64,000 nucleotides of DNA from Ciona savignyi (taxonomy: Eukaryota > Chordata > Ascidiacea > Phlebobranchia > Cionidae), in the NCBI GenBank assembly GCA_000149265.1, contig CH003416.1, positions 340,285 through 404,284 of the forward strand, written 5' to 3'. Under the pieces are notes generated by a model that saw only the letters and a list, made by a program, of their open reading frames with translations, made no database searches and had not been told where the DNA came from. The stretch's first letter is position 1. Every line of letters starts with the position of its first letter. The position numbers were made by a program, and so were the translations under genes. Of this stretch, positions 1 through 12,800 are shown in pieces.

Positions 1-116
1 ATGCAAGAGTATTCTGACAGTTTTCTGAGATGTTAATAAAGCTTTCTTTCTTTAAAGTCTTATTGGAAACTTGAACATCCTACCCTAACTTACAAATTCA
101 ATTTAAATTTTTACAG

Positions 117-3100
117 GGGAACCAGTGGTTGATGTTCCTGCGAACCATCCCGGCTACTTTGACGACCCGGTTGAAATCCCATGCAAAATCACCAGCTTGT
201 TACCATACCATGTCCAGTGGAGTAGAGAGATAGATGGAGTGTATTTTGACCTACACCAACCAAGGCATTACCTGTGAGTCTAATTGATTTTTTTTTAATT
301 TTGCTTTTGACAGATTAAATGCAGAGAAAGATAAACCGATTAACAAATAATAATTTTTTTATCAGCAAATATTTAGTAATAAAAATATGTGCTTACTTTA
401 TTTAATGCATACTTTGATAAATCAATTAGATGTTTTGTTTTATTTTACAAAATGACTTTACCACTTTACTAAAAATTTTACCGAACAAGGAAATGTAACG
501 CTCTGACTCAGTGTTATAAAATATCTAAGCCTTACAGATCCAGCCCGATTTTATGATTTGTAATGGTAACTAAAATAACTGTTTTATGGTACTTTATTTT
601 GGCTTCTTACACTTTTGGTAAATGAAGTTGTGTAAATATTGTAATGTTGATCTAGGTGTAAACCAACACATCCATTTTATTCAATATTTAGTAAAAATAA
701 TTGTTTGTTGATTTTTTCCAAATTTTTTAGTTATTTGGTATTTTACAACTATTCTTTGTTAGGCCTGCAACCATATATATCACTAATTGCAATCGCAATT
801 GGCTAAACACACTAAAAGCTTCAGGTAATCTAACAATTTGATCACTCACATTTCTGCTTTGGTTTAACTACATGAGTTTCTTGTATAACTGAATTTAAGT
901 TAATGTTGATGTCTGTCAAAGTACACTCCATTTAACCGAAAACGTTTTCAGAGATTCAGCAGTAGACTATTACCGCATTGAGGAAGTAGTTGTAGAATCA
1001 GAGGGGATTTACAGATGTTACGCGAATAACTCTGAAGGAAGTGACTTTGGATTATCTTTCCTGGATGTGGAAGGTGGGATTCTCTATTCATATTTTAAGT
1101 TTAAAGTGGACTTATTGATTCCTTTACAGCATCATTCTTATTTTGTTGTTTTGTTCAGTCAAATGTTTATTACATCAGGTACTGTGCTCATTTTTAAATT
1201 TGTGAGATCGTAAAACCATTCACAAGATATTAAGCTTGGCAATTTAAACATATTGAGATACCTATGCACCAAGTTAGCCTTTTTCACACACATAATATTA
1301 ATGAACCCCCTAAAAAAAATTCTAGAACGGCCACCAGTAATAACAACTGGAGGCAACCAAACTGTTGTGCCGGGAAGCAGTGTGATACTGACATGTCATG
1401 TGGTGAGTAACGTTCAATTCTCTATCAGCTGGTCACGCATTGATGGAAGGCATCTGGACCGCAACAGGTAAGATAAATTTTGAATGTTTTTGTTGTAAAT
1501 ATTCCAGGATTTTATAACAAAAAAGCACTGATTACAGTAGTTTTTTTTTAATAAAAACAAGGACCTTCGGAAAGTTTTATTGTAAAAGTCATTATCTTTT
1601 TTAAGTACACTTGTAGTGTGTGTTATTAAGAGAGGTTGGGTTGTCCACCCTCGCCGGCTGTCACTTGTATTGATGTAACATTCATTGTAGATTATCACTT
1701 GAAATAAAAGCTAACTGTATAGACTTTTTTATATTAATGTGCATTTGTTGATAGTTTGTGAATACTATAGCTTCTGTAAGTGTGACAATTTGTAATTTTT
1801 TCTGCTATTTCTTAGAATTTTAGAATAGGAAAATTAATTTCTTCTAGGGTGGAACAGGAAGAGTTATTATAAGCATTTGTTAGCATACCTCAATTCCAAT
1901 AGTTGGGTTGTCACTGGCATACCAATGTCTTTAAAATAATTTATATAAATCTACTTTCAAGCAAATGTCTGTCACATATTGAGCTTGCTATTTGTTGAAA
2001 GGTATATGAAGGCTTAACCTTCACACTGAACCACATGAAATTAACACAGGAATAACACAATCATCCCAGCTTGTATTAACAGTAATGGCTGCCTCTTTTT
2101 GAAATACTGACAATATGTACAGTTTACATAATAAAAACACTCTTTACAGGATTCGGAAACATCGTAATGGCTCACTTATCATCCAAGGAGCAGCACCAAG
2201 AGATGAGGCAGCATACCAATGCACAGCTGTCAATATCGGTGGAGAAACAAATGCTGTTGTTGGGCTCATTGTTCAACGTAAGCATTTTGTATTGGCAAAA
2301 CCAAAGAGGATAATAGGGAAACCAACCAGCCAGGTTTAGCTGGTGTGGGGGTTGCAGTTATAGTTAGTCAAGGATCTGGGTTGTTGTTAGTTGAGTTTTT
2401 TTTATCCTAGTTGCAGCAAGTTTCATTAAGTCATAACACTGGAACATAACGCTTCACAATATAAGTCGAAACACAGTAAGAGAAAAAAACAACCAAACGA
2501 ACACTATTTAAACAGGTCATTAAAAAAGATGTAAGTAAATGTTAAATATAATGGTCTGCCCATTAAACTGAGCAATAAATGGTAAATATAATGGTCTGCC
2601 CATTAAACTTACAATTTAATTAAAATGAATTATTTTAAATTTAATGAAATAAACATGGTTTTCCCTATTTCAGTATTTGTCTTATTATTTCATGTTCTAC
2701 TTTTTCTTTAGAACTACTAGGGCATCAGCAAATATTTTAAATTATAACTTTAACATATAAAAAAAAAACAACCTTCCTTAAAAAAATTAGCTTTTACTAT
2801 TTGGACCTTGAAACGAATTGTGTAAAATGTAACTTCATAAAGATGAAACATTTTGGCATAACAAACATTAAAATACAAAAAAGATGCCTTTTTGGCTCTG
2901 ATATTTTTTGTTTGCCTGAGAACTGCATCAACAAAAAATTAATACCATTTTGATTGTATATCCTTGTATATTCTTTATATTTGATTGTATATCCTTGTGT
3001 ATTCAGAACATAATTATTTTGCATAGAAACAATCTTAACCACATACAGGACCACCTACTGTGACCATCAGACCATCAGGAAGATCCACATTCTCAGAAGG

Positions 3101-6100
3101 TGGAAGAATTCGTATCAGGTGCAAAGCTAGTGGTTTGCCTAGACCGAAACTAGAATGGCTCAAAGGATCAAACTATCTGTTAGATATCGGGAAAATCAGG
3201 TAACCTGGAAGTTTATAGTTTACTTTGTCGGCACAGCTTATATTATATTAAAAAAATGTACTTACTAGTTGTCATTGCCTAGACACAATTATGTGAGTAG
3301 TTTTTTATTAAACCACTTGTGTCAAGTACTTGTTCTAAATGATTGAATCTTCCTAATTTCTATGACATATCGATTAGCAGTTCTTCGAAGTTGGCATTGC
3401 ACTGAATAAATCATAATCAGCTAATTACTGTTTTATTAACCCAAATTATTCGATCAAATGGCCAAACAGAATAAGTCGAAACGGCAACCTGCTTGAGATC
3501 ATCAATGCTAACCAAGCAGATGGAGGTCTATATACTTGTCAAGCCAGCAATAAAGCTGGCACAGATCAAGCCTCTGTTGAATGGGTTTTCACTGGTAAAC
3601 TATTGCATTTACCATTTTCATTTGCATTTATATGCCTTGTTATATATATAAACAAATTACATGTAATGCCCTTCAATCTAATTAATAATCACGTTTTAAA
3701 AATAATGGGACTATAAGTCAATCAATTTGCTAATTGTGTTCATGGCCACAGTGGAACCCCACTTACCTGAACACCTATGGGACCGTCATCAAGCGGTCGC
3801 GTTAGCGGGGTGTTCGTGTTAGCGAATTTTGCTTTGGAGCAAGTTGTCGTCATATGCAGCAAAAACGTCTGCCATTTTACTAATTTTTTACTAAATGCCA
3901 TTCTTTTTATCAGACACTGCAGAATGAATTTAAACAACTGTTAGTACTAAAGTTTATCTTATAACATTCAGTTCTGTTTGCCATAATTTTCTTTGTGTGT
4001 GTGTACGCGCTCATTTAATCTTATTGTTTTGATCACAAAAGAAATTTTAACCTAATTATTTTGGTGACAAAAGGCAAATTATTAAGCATATGTGGTCGCT
4101 TTAGCGGAGTTAAATTTGAAGTTTTGGACCAAAATATGGCGGTCCCGGTCTGGAAACTGTGGTGGTCGCGTTATTGAAACAGAATGCAATACATTACCCT
4201 AGTAAATTATTTGTTACCGCACTGAAGTCATAATGAGGTGGTCGTGTTATCGAGGTGGTTGCCAAGCGGGGTTCCACTGTATATTATTTTTTTGTGATTG
4301 CCCCTGGTCGAAAATGGCAAAGTAATATATTCAAACTGTTCCATAGAGTTACCTGTTGTTCAAATTCCTGAACCTGAAATGCTGGTTCTTGAGGGAACTA
4401 GCGCCACCTTGAGGTGTCTTACCAGCGGCGTCCCACCACCAGCAGTGCTGTGGAGCAGGGATGGAAATACCATAGTCACCGGGCGCTCCTACGAAATCAC
4501 TGTTAGTTTAAACCTTAGTAAAATGTTATTTATTAAAAAGTTGGTTAATTATACAATTACCTAAACTGACACCCTATATATAGTATAACTTGTAAAAACA
4601 TTTATATAAGTGCCACATATATAGTATAATTTGTAAAATTGCAATAAAAATAAATAGTTACCAGATTTATATGAAGTAACATATTAAATGTATAACAAAT
4701 TATGAAAATATGATAGAACTGACGATGAAAGGAAAAAGTATAATAAATAGAACAACCCATGGTGTAGTAATATTTTGATTCTAATATTTTGCCGGACTTT
4801 GTATCTTATTGACCTTATATATAACTGGGTTCCTGTTGTGTGATGTTTTTTCAACACTATTTTAAAAAGGGTAATATTAGTTTCACCACAATTTTTTTCT
4901 TTTCAACTATATCTTCAGGATGATGGCAGCTTGGTGATACTGCAAGTTGCTCGCTCAGATGCTGGACAGTTCACTTGCACAGCTCGTAACCCCGCTGGAA
5001 GCGACCATGGAAACATCAATCTCACAGTGGGGAGTCTCCCTGTCATTGTGGCACTACCACAAGATGTGGGTGTCGACATCGGTTAGTGGGTTGCAAAATT
5101 TCTGAGGTTTATAAACTGATTAGAGAACGGATTCGAAATTTCAACTCTGTAGTTGTGATAATAGGCAAGATGTAACACAGAGGCTGATCCAGTGGTTTCA
5201 CACACAAGTATACATTAAGTGTTTTTGATTCTCTTAAACTATCCGAGTATAACTGTCTACATAAAAGATCATTATTTCCATTCATATACCCCCAATTATT
5301 TGTAGATAAATTTGCTCTTAAAATAACCAATTTTTTTATCAGGATTTAACACTAGTGTTGCGTGCACCGCAATTGGATACCCTGAGCCTACTGTTACTTG
5401 GCATCAGGTAAATGGTGGTTCTGATGTCATAATCATGGGTGCAGCAGACCAACCTCTCAGCAACGTACTGACGATACCAGAAGCCACTTTGGACGCCGGT
5501 GGCTCGTATGTGTGCACGGCAAGCAATAGTTTCGGTAGTACAACAGGGACAACCCGGATCACAATCACAGGGACAGGTGGGCTATCTGGGAGACTTTTTG
5601 ATTTCATGATCAAATAATTTTATTTTATTTTGTAAGTGTCATGTTGAAAGATAAAATACAAGGTTAGTCTTGTTTTGAACAAAGTTAACTAATGTTTCAA
5701 ATAATTTTAAATAAAAATTATTTTTCTGTAATTTTTTTTTAATGAAAAAATAACTTCACACACTATTATAAAACTGTATGGGATCAAAATGTTTTCTAAT
5801 CGATTAACACACATGACTTCTTTCCTAGCTCCACCAGAGGTTGACATCGGCAACACCAGCCCCCATGTGATAATTGGGCAATCTATTGTACTACCATGCC
5901 TTATAATATCAGGCAACCCTGCCCCAATTCGACGTTGGAAACGAAGAAGGGTTGTATTTAACCCCACCGGCCGTGTATATGTGAGTTGGGTTGACTTTTT
6001 GGGTTGCAAAGCATTTGAGTTATGCTGAAGACATGTTTTGTAATAATGAAAAACACTTTTTGATCACTTTCCTTTAGTTGTTTTGTTTTTGCAAGTTTCT

Positions 6101-9100
6101 TATTCGTGGCATCTTTTTATTCCTACCCTGCTCTAACTACAAGTATTAAGTATCCTATCCTATATAAAGCCCCCTCTACACTACCACAGATAAATGAAGC
6201 AGGGAGCATTGTGATAACACGAGCGGAAAGGGGAGATGCAGGAGCTTACATCTGCCACGCTACTAACGTTGTAGGACATGAGGAAGATAGACTTGACCTG
6301 GATATTTGGGGTGTGTTTCTTTTTTTTATTAAGTAGCCAAAATATGTACAAGTTTATTTCATTATATTGGCTTTTTGTGTGATTTAGTTAGTTAAAGTAT
6401 ACCCTTATTGGTCAAAATAAAAAAGACATATTAATGTTATTAATTTTGCTTTACCTAATTAGTCACATATTAGCTATGTTCCACTGTGGGCACCAGGCAA
6501 AATAAATTGTTTTTTTTCAAATGATAATTTAGATTCAAGATATGATACATTTAAAAACGGCTTATTACCACACTTAATAAAAAGTTGAGTATATCATTTA
6601 GGGTGTGGAGCTAATGAGCAGAACTACCAGTTATTACTTACCTTTCATTGCAGTGCTTCCCAGAATCACTACCACGGACTTGGTGTACAGCACAGTTGAA
6701 CATATTCCTGTATCTATGCAATGTGTGGCCACGGGAAATCCCCTGCCAGACATTGTGTGGAGGAAAGATGGTGACCCAAGATCATTGGAGCAACTAAATG
6801 GTTATGAGGTAAGCAAACTTTTGTGGAAAACTGTATGGATGTTGTCTAGAATCCGGTGTACAGCCCAAAGTAAGTGGATATATGGTGGCCACTGCTTGAT
6901 GCTAACATGAATAATGTTTCTCAGCGATAGTTGACCTGTTCCGATCCACTATGCAGAAACCAGTGACATCGGGTTGCCTGTCTTGTTTATAATGGTTTTC
7001 AACAAATGCAGTGTCAATGTTAACCACAACACAACTAAATACAACACAACAATTACTATGTTATATATCTAACCATTAAAATGCGAAAACATTGTTTTTT
7101 CTTCAACCTAGTAAAGTCCTTTTTGTTTAAGGTCTAATAAGAACCTAATACAAACACAATACTAGTAGGTGAGTGACTGGTTTTGATCACACAAACTTCT
7201 ATCTGATATCTAAGCGACTGTCGGATACTGAACGTTTGGCTCAAAACTATACCAGCAACATCAGCACACATTCATACCAAGGTAAGCGGAGATGGCACAC
7301 TCACCATCCTGGATCCCAACCATGATGATGAGGGAAGATATTCATGCATGGCTTCCAATCCTGCTGGTGTGGACTCCATTGATGTCATCTTGGAGATTTA
7401 TTGTGGGTTCTATGCTTTATGTGAAATGGTTAATATAGTAGTCTAAAACACTTAATGGAACCAAGCAAGTGATAATTGATATTTATCAATCTTGGCCACG
7501 ATGAGCAACGTAAAGCTTTGATTAATCCAGAATTCAGATTTGCATAGATCTAATATATTTAATAACTTCCACAAATTAGAATTTTAATATTTTAAATATT
7601 TATATTTCTTAATATTATCTTTATTGCATTATTTTCTAAAACATTATTTTATGAAATATAATGAAAAGTAAGATCTTTTAACCCAAAAAAGCTCTAAACA
7701 TACAACAATAATAATATAAAATCAATATTAAAACTCTAACCAAATACAATTTTTAAACATGACATAACAACTCTTCCTCTTTAGTGCGACCACAATCAAA
7801 TGATTCTATTCACGAGTACATCGTCACGATCGGCCATTCAGTGACTCTGGTGTGTGATGTATCGGGCAGTGACCCCCCACCCACATACGAGTGGTTGAAG
7901 GAAGGTGAAACAGTTTCTGGCGATGAAGTGGGGTTAGTCATATCTTCTGCAGGAAGTCTCACCTTGGCATCTGCTGCGTTAGATGATGCAGGTAAAATGG
8001 TTTGGTATTTGCTCTAATAGGCATATTCAAATTAAGTTTTAATGCATCAGTCACTGTATTTATTTTTTATAACGATATATAAATTAAGCTTAAAAGCTAT
8101 CATACTGAAATGTACGATCGATTTAAATGTAAATATATTCAAACTAATATTTTTGTTCATTGAATGAGAAATTCTACTGCAGCATAACTGGTACATTAGT
8201 AGAAAATACAATGTCAATAATCTTATTAGACTCTGGTCTCGAAAATGAGATTGTGTTTTAAACATTTTTAAATCTTGCACCTCAATTTATTAAAAAAACA
8301 CATATTTTGCTATGTATGCATTAGTTTGTTATGATACTGACAACAAATCGAGCTGAAAGATAGGATCTTTACCTTTTTTAATGCTACAGGATTAAGTTCC
8401 AGAACACCAAACTAATTTTACCAATTTATCTTGTACCACCCAGGAAGTTACAAATGCGTGGCAACAAATATTGCTGGTTCTGCGGAAAACAACATGAGGT
8501 TGACAGTTCAAGTCCCACCATCGATACGTAGAGGACCCTCTCTTATTAAGGTGTTATATGATTCAGAGTTGTTTAAAAACTTGTATTTTTTAATTCCTTG
8601 AAATACAATATAATTGGTTAATCATCAGCATAATAAAGCCTATTAATTGTTTTGATAATGTTTTCAACTAATGAAATTGCACTGNNNNNNNNNNNNNNNN
8701 NNNNNNNNNNNNNNNNNNNNNNNNNNNNNNNNNNNNNNNNNNNNNNNNNNNNNNNNNNNNNNNNNNNNNNNNNNNNNNNNNNNNACTTTCCTTTTTATTA
8801 AAGCGGAGATTGTCCACTTCCCAGGGTTTAAAGTCGGAAACAGCATCATTGCAATGCCACGCCACTGGACTTCCTACCCCAACTATAACATGAGCAGAGA
8901 AGATGTTCTCATCGATGAATTGGGTGAAAGGTTCTCAGTTCTTAGTGGAGGTAATAACACACTTAAGTCGTCCCAGCAACTCAATTGCGACAATGAGTTG
9001 TTTAAATGAAATAAAGCCTGGACAACCATGAATAAATGAATAAAACCTTGCTTTCCACTCAAGAAAGGTAAACAAATACATACATTAGCTATTCACACAT

Positions 9101-9879
9101 TAGTTATTCACACATAGTTAATTATAGTGAGGTGTTCTGACAATTAACCAGTATCATAATTGACATCATTAGGGAAAAATAAAATAATGTACAATGCTGA
9201 ATTTTAAATTTCCATAATAGATGCAAGGCAGCTTTATTTTTTTAATATTCATGCACTTTAAATGTCATCAAACTTTTGCCCAAGACAAATTGTCTCCATA
9301 AAACTACTCAATATTAAAATATTGATATTAAATACTTAATTTTTATTTAAACTCATGCTAGTATTTAGCCTAAACTGTACATTATTATAATGTTTAATTA
9401 TTACCTCTTTGTCGAATGAACATGTATGTTATGGACGCCCTCTACCCACCTGGATACCCCTCAAGGATGTTTGTTATTTCGTAAACGTGACACAAAAACT
9501 AATGACTATAAAAAGATGTAGAAATGTTAAAATGCTGTGTTCAGCTTATTGATTCAAGTTGCATGTTAAAATCCCTGAATTCCACATGGTTTGCCATGGA
9601 CTAGTATTGCTTCATTACAGTGAAAGATAATTGCAATTTGTAAACATTAAAACAATAGCATGAACACCTTAACTGTTGGAAGGTGTTGTTCTATTCATTA
9701 ACAGTATGACTTTACTGAATGCTCTGAATGCAAATATTAAATTAATATTTTTTGATGATACAGCTGGGTCCAGTGAGTTACGAATCCGAAACACTGAGCT
9801 AACCGACGATGGTCAATACTTCTGCACCGCTATGAACCCAGCAGGAAGCGACTCATCAGCCATCATGCTTGATGTCCAA
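117..9879 (+). CDS. HMCN1: Hemicentin Ig domains 1-9
   Basis: Exons: 117-273, 952-1073, 1326-1467, 2150-2277, 3049-3199, 3470-3594, 4347-4501, 4919-5081, 5343-5576, 5829-5980, 6190-6310, 6654-6808, 7282-7402, 7785-7991, 8444-8550, 8825-8950 and the start of 9764-10013. Each domain shows the I-set pattern L-x-C-x(10-12)-W in the B/C strands and D-x-G-x-Y-x-C-x-A-x-N in the F strand. Most domains use two exons, with one intron inside the fold and a phase-1 intron at the domain edge. Ig5 is unusual in that exon 5343-5576 carries both halves without the mid-fold intron. The 7282 start is chosen because it alone keeps phase 0 with the exon ending at 6808. The N gap falls in the intron between 8550 and 8825. 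Exon 8825-8950 (Ig9) has a one-base loss at its Trp codon. Confidence 0.9.
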
Positions 9880-12800
9880 TCTCATCCGACACTTAATCCA
9901 CTGGACATCTGCATTCCCTCCATTGCAAACAACAACTGCACAGTTACTCCTATAGAGTTGGGAAGGTTGTCATTGCCATGCAACGCAAGTGGTGACCCCA
10001 AACCAACTATAAGGTAGAAGACTAGTTGGTGAACATTAAGTAATTCTATGTGGCCACAATTCAGATTTCTAGAGATAATACTTTGTGCTTTGTGCAATGG
10101 AGATGATACTTTACAATTTGTTTAACCCAGAATTTTGTTTAACAACCCAATTACTGGCTTTAAGCAAATTCTAATAATTTAACCAAGTAATATGTTGCGG
10201 TCATTTTTTTAACGAATTGTGTACAATCAAACAGGTGGTATTACAACGGAGCAGAATTGACAGGTGCTGACCCGAATGTGGACATTGACACCGATGGCAC
10301 ACTAACTCTGTATGTGGTGACTGCTGATAACAATGGGGAATATGTGTGCGAAGCGGAGAATGAACGTGGTATAATAAGGAAGGTTACAAAAGTCCTTGTG
10401 CATGGTAAGTCTTATAAATTTATCTTTTGCAAATGTCTTCACTGCTTAAATATGCTTTTCAATGAAACGTTAAATAACCAAGATGCTTAAATATAAGGAC
10501 CTTGCAGACCAACTAGTCCTTGTGTGGAACAATGGCATGCACCCACTGATGTAAACTTCTTTAAAATTCTTCATGAATAGTCTGCAATTGAAGATGAATA
10601 TTCATATGAAGTTATGTTCCAGAGCGACCAGACATCAAAGGAGGTGGTGGAATAGAGAGGATCACAGTGCTGGAGGGTGAGAATGTTGATCTGATGTGCG
10701 AAGCTGACGCAGTTCCTCCTCCAATCATCACTTGGTATGCTGGGGATGATCAGAGTGAGGTAAGCTGAATTTAAAACAAGAAAATACACTTTCAGCAAAC
10801 TTGTGATGTGTTTTCTTTTTAAATTCGAATATTTTAAATTAGTTTACTTTTTATTCGTAACATAATTTTATTCAGAACATATTTGTTAGTGCATATTGTT
10901 TTTTCCTGGTGTGGTTCTGTGGAAATGGTCATGTCTCATGTGATACATGTAATGCTTATATGACTGCTGTTGCATGTTTTGTTGTGTTCTCCATCCTTCA
11001 CTTAATTGGTTAGAAATGTTAAAATTGTAGTTTCAATAAGCGGTTAATTAGTTATCTGGCTTAATAATCTTTCTTTTATTTCTTACACATGTTAAAACAA
11101 ACTATAGCAATTTCGCATTCTACAGGAAGTAATTGAAGAGCACAGGCACATAGAGTTTGTGAACCAGGGCCAGATATTTCGAATCACGAGTGCTCAGGTA
11201 TCAGACACCGGCTTGTACAAGTGCACTGCTGTCAATAAAGTGGGCGAAACTCACAAGGTACCGTTTGTTAATATTTTTAAACGAAAGCCTGGTTTCTTAC
11301 ATTGATTTTTATACCAGTGAACAATACCAACCTATAAATATGTTTCCAAAACTTTTTTTATGCTACATTATTATTATTGCCATAAAAATAAATGTTCACT
11401 GCAAATAACTGTGCAATTCAAAGATTGGTCAAATCATTTTAAACTACAATGGACTGAATAACAATGAATTGACAACCCAGAGCAGCAACCTAGCTTTCAT
11501 TTTTATTATTTATTTTTTTGGTAATCAGGCAGTTGAGCAAATGATGATTAATGAAGGTACTATATAGTCCCAATGGAAAGGTTCATCTCACCATCCATTC
11601 TACCGTGTTACTTAAAAAAACCCACAAATCTAAACATACATAATATTCTATTTTCCAGTTCATAAGACTGGATGTGTATGTACCTCCTGCAATACGTGAT
11701 AATGATGCAGTATCTGTACAAACTGTCATAGTGGATGACTCGGTTGATATGCACTGTTATGCGGACGGCATACCATTCCCTGTTATAAGATGGTACACAG
11801 GTGGGAACAATACCATTATATATATGACTAACTTGGCTGAAGCAAAATGTTGTGGTTCGACCACCAATGGGAATAAACATGATCCTGTCCTTAGATTATA
11901 TGGCAGTCAAAATTTTTTCATGTAACAATGTGTGTGGCCCATATTTTATGTAACAAACAAGATTAAAAGGTTCCTTGTTCAAATTGCTTTCTATGCTGTG
12001 TTATTATTAATAGTTAATAAAATGTCATAATCAAAAACAGCGAATTCGCGTTTTATGTTCTTTGCAACCATGGAATTGGGATAATATTATTATTGGTGAT
12101 CATTACAGTGGTATTTTATCAAGTTTAAGTCAAAACTGGTTTACAGAATTTTAATCTAATGCTATCCCACCATCCTGCCATATGTTTATTTTTCATAAAA
12201 ACTTGACTTACAAGCCTTGTAAGTGCCTTAGCAATCACCATTAAGTACAAAAATGAATTGACCATTCAAGTTATGCATTGGTCCTGGAATTGTTTTTTTT
12301 TAATTTAATTGACCATCCACTTCTTTTCAATGAATAAAATCAATTCTAGCTTTTCCGAATTCTTTTTCTATATTTTCCCCTACAAATGCAGATTTACATA
12401 AAAATCATTCTATCACCCTCCATTCAACCCCACCAATGTTGCGTAAAAAGATTGTCAATAACCTTTCACCACCCCTAGGTGTGAACGAAGTGATCCCGGA
12501 TGATGAAAGGGTGCAGTTTGTAAATCGCAATCAAACATTGCGCATTAACTCAGCATTGGTGTCAGACACAGGCTCATATAAATGCATAGCCATTAATGTT
12601 GCTGGTGATGCTTCCAAAGATTTTGATCTTGATGTGCATGGTAAGTGATTTTGTTTACATTGGGTATTGTGATATTGGACTGTTTTCCAGTAAGCTATAA
12701 CCATATTATTTTGGGTGGGGCCTATTTACATTTCTATAATCCAAGGTAAGGTTATTTTACCAGTACTTAAATATGACACCACACAAATTTAACCCTGTGA

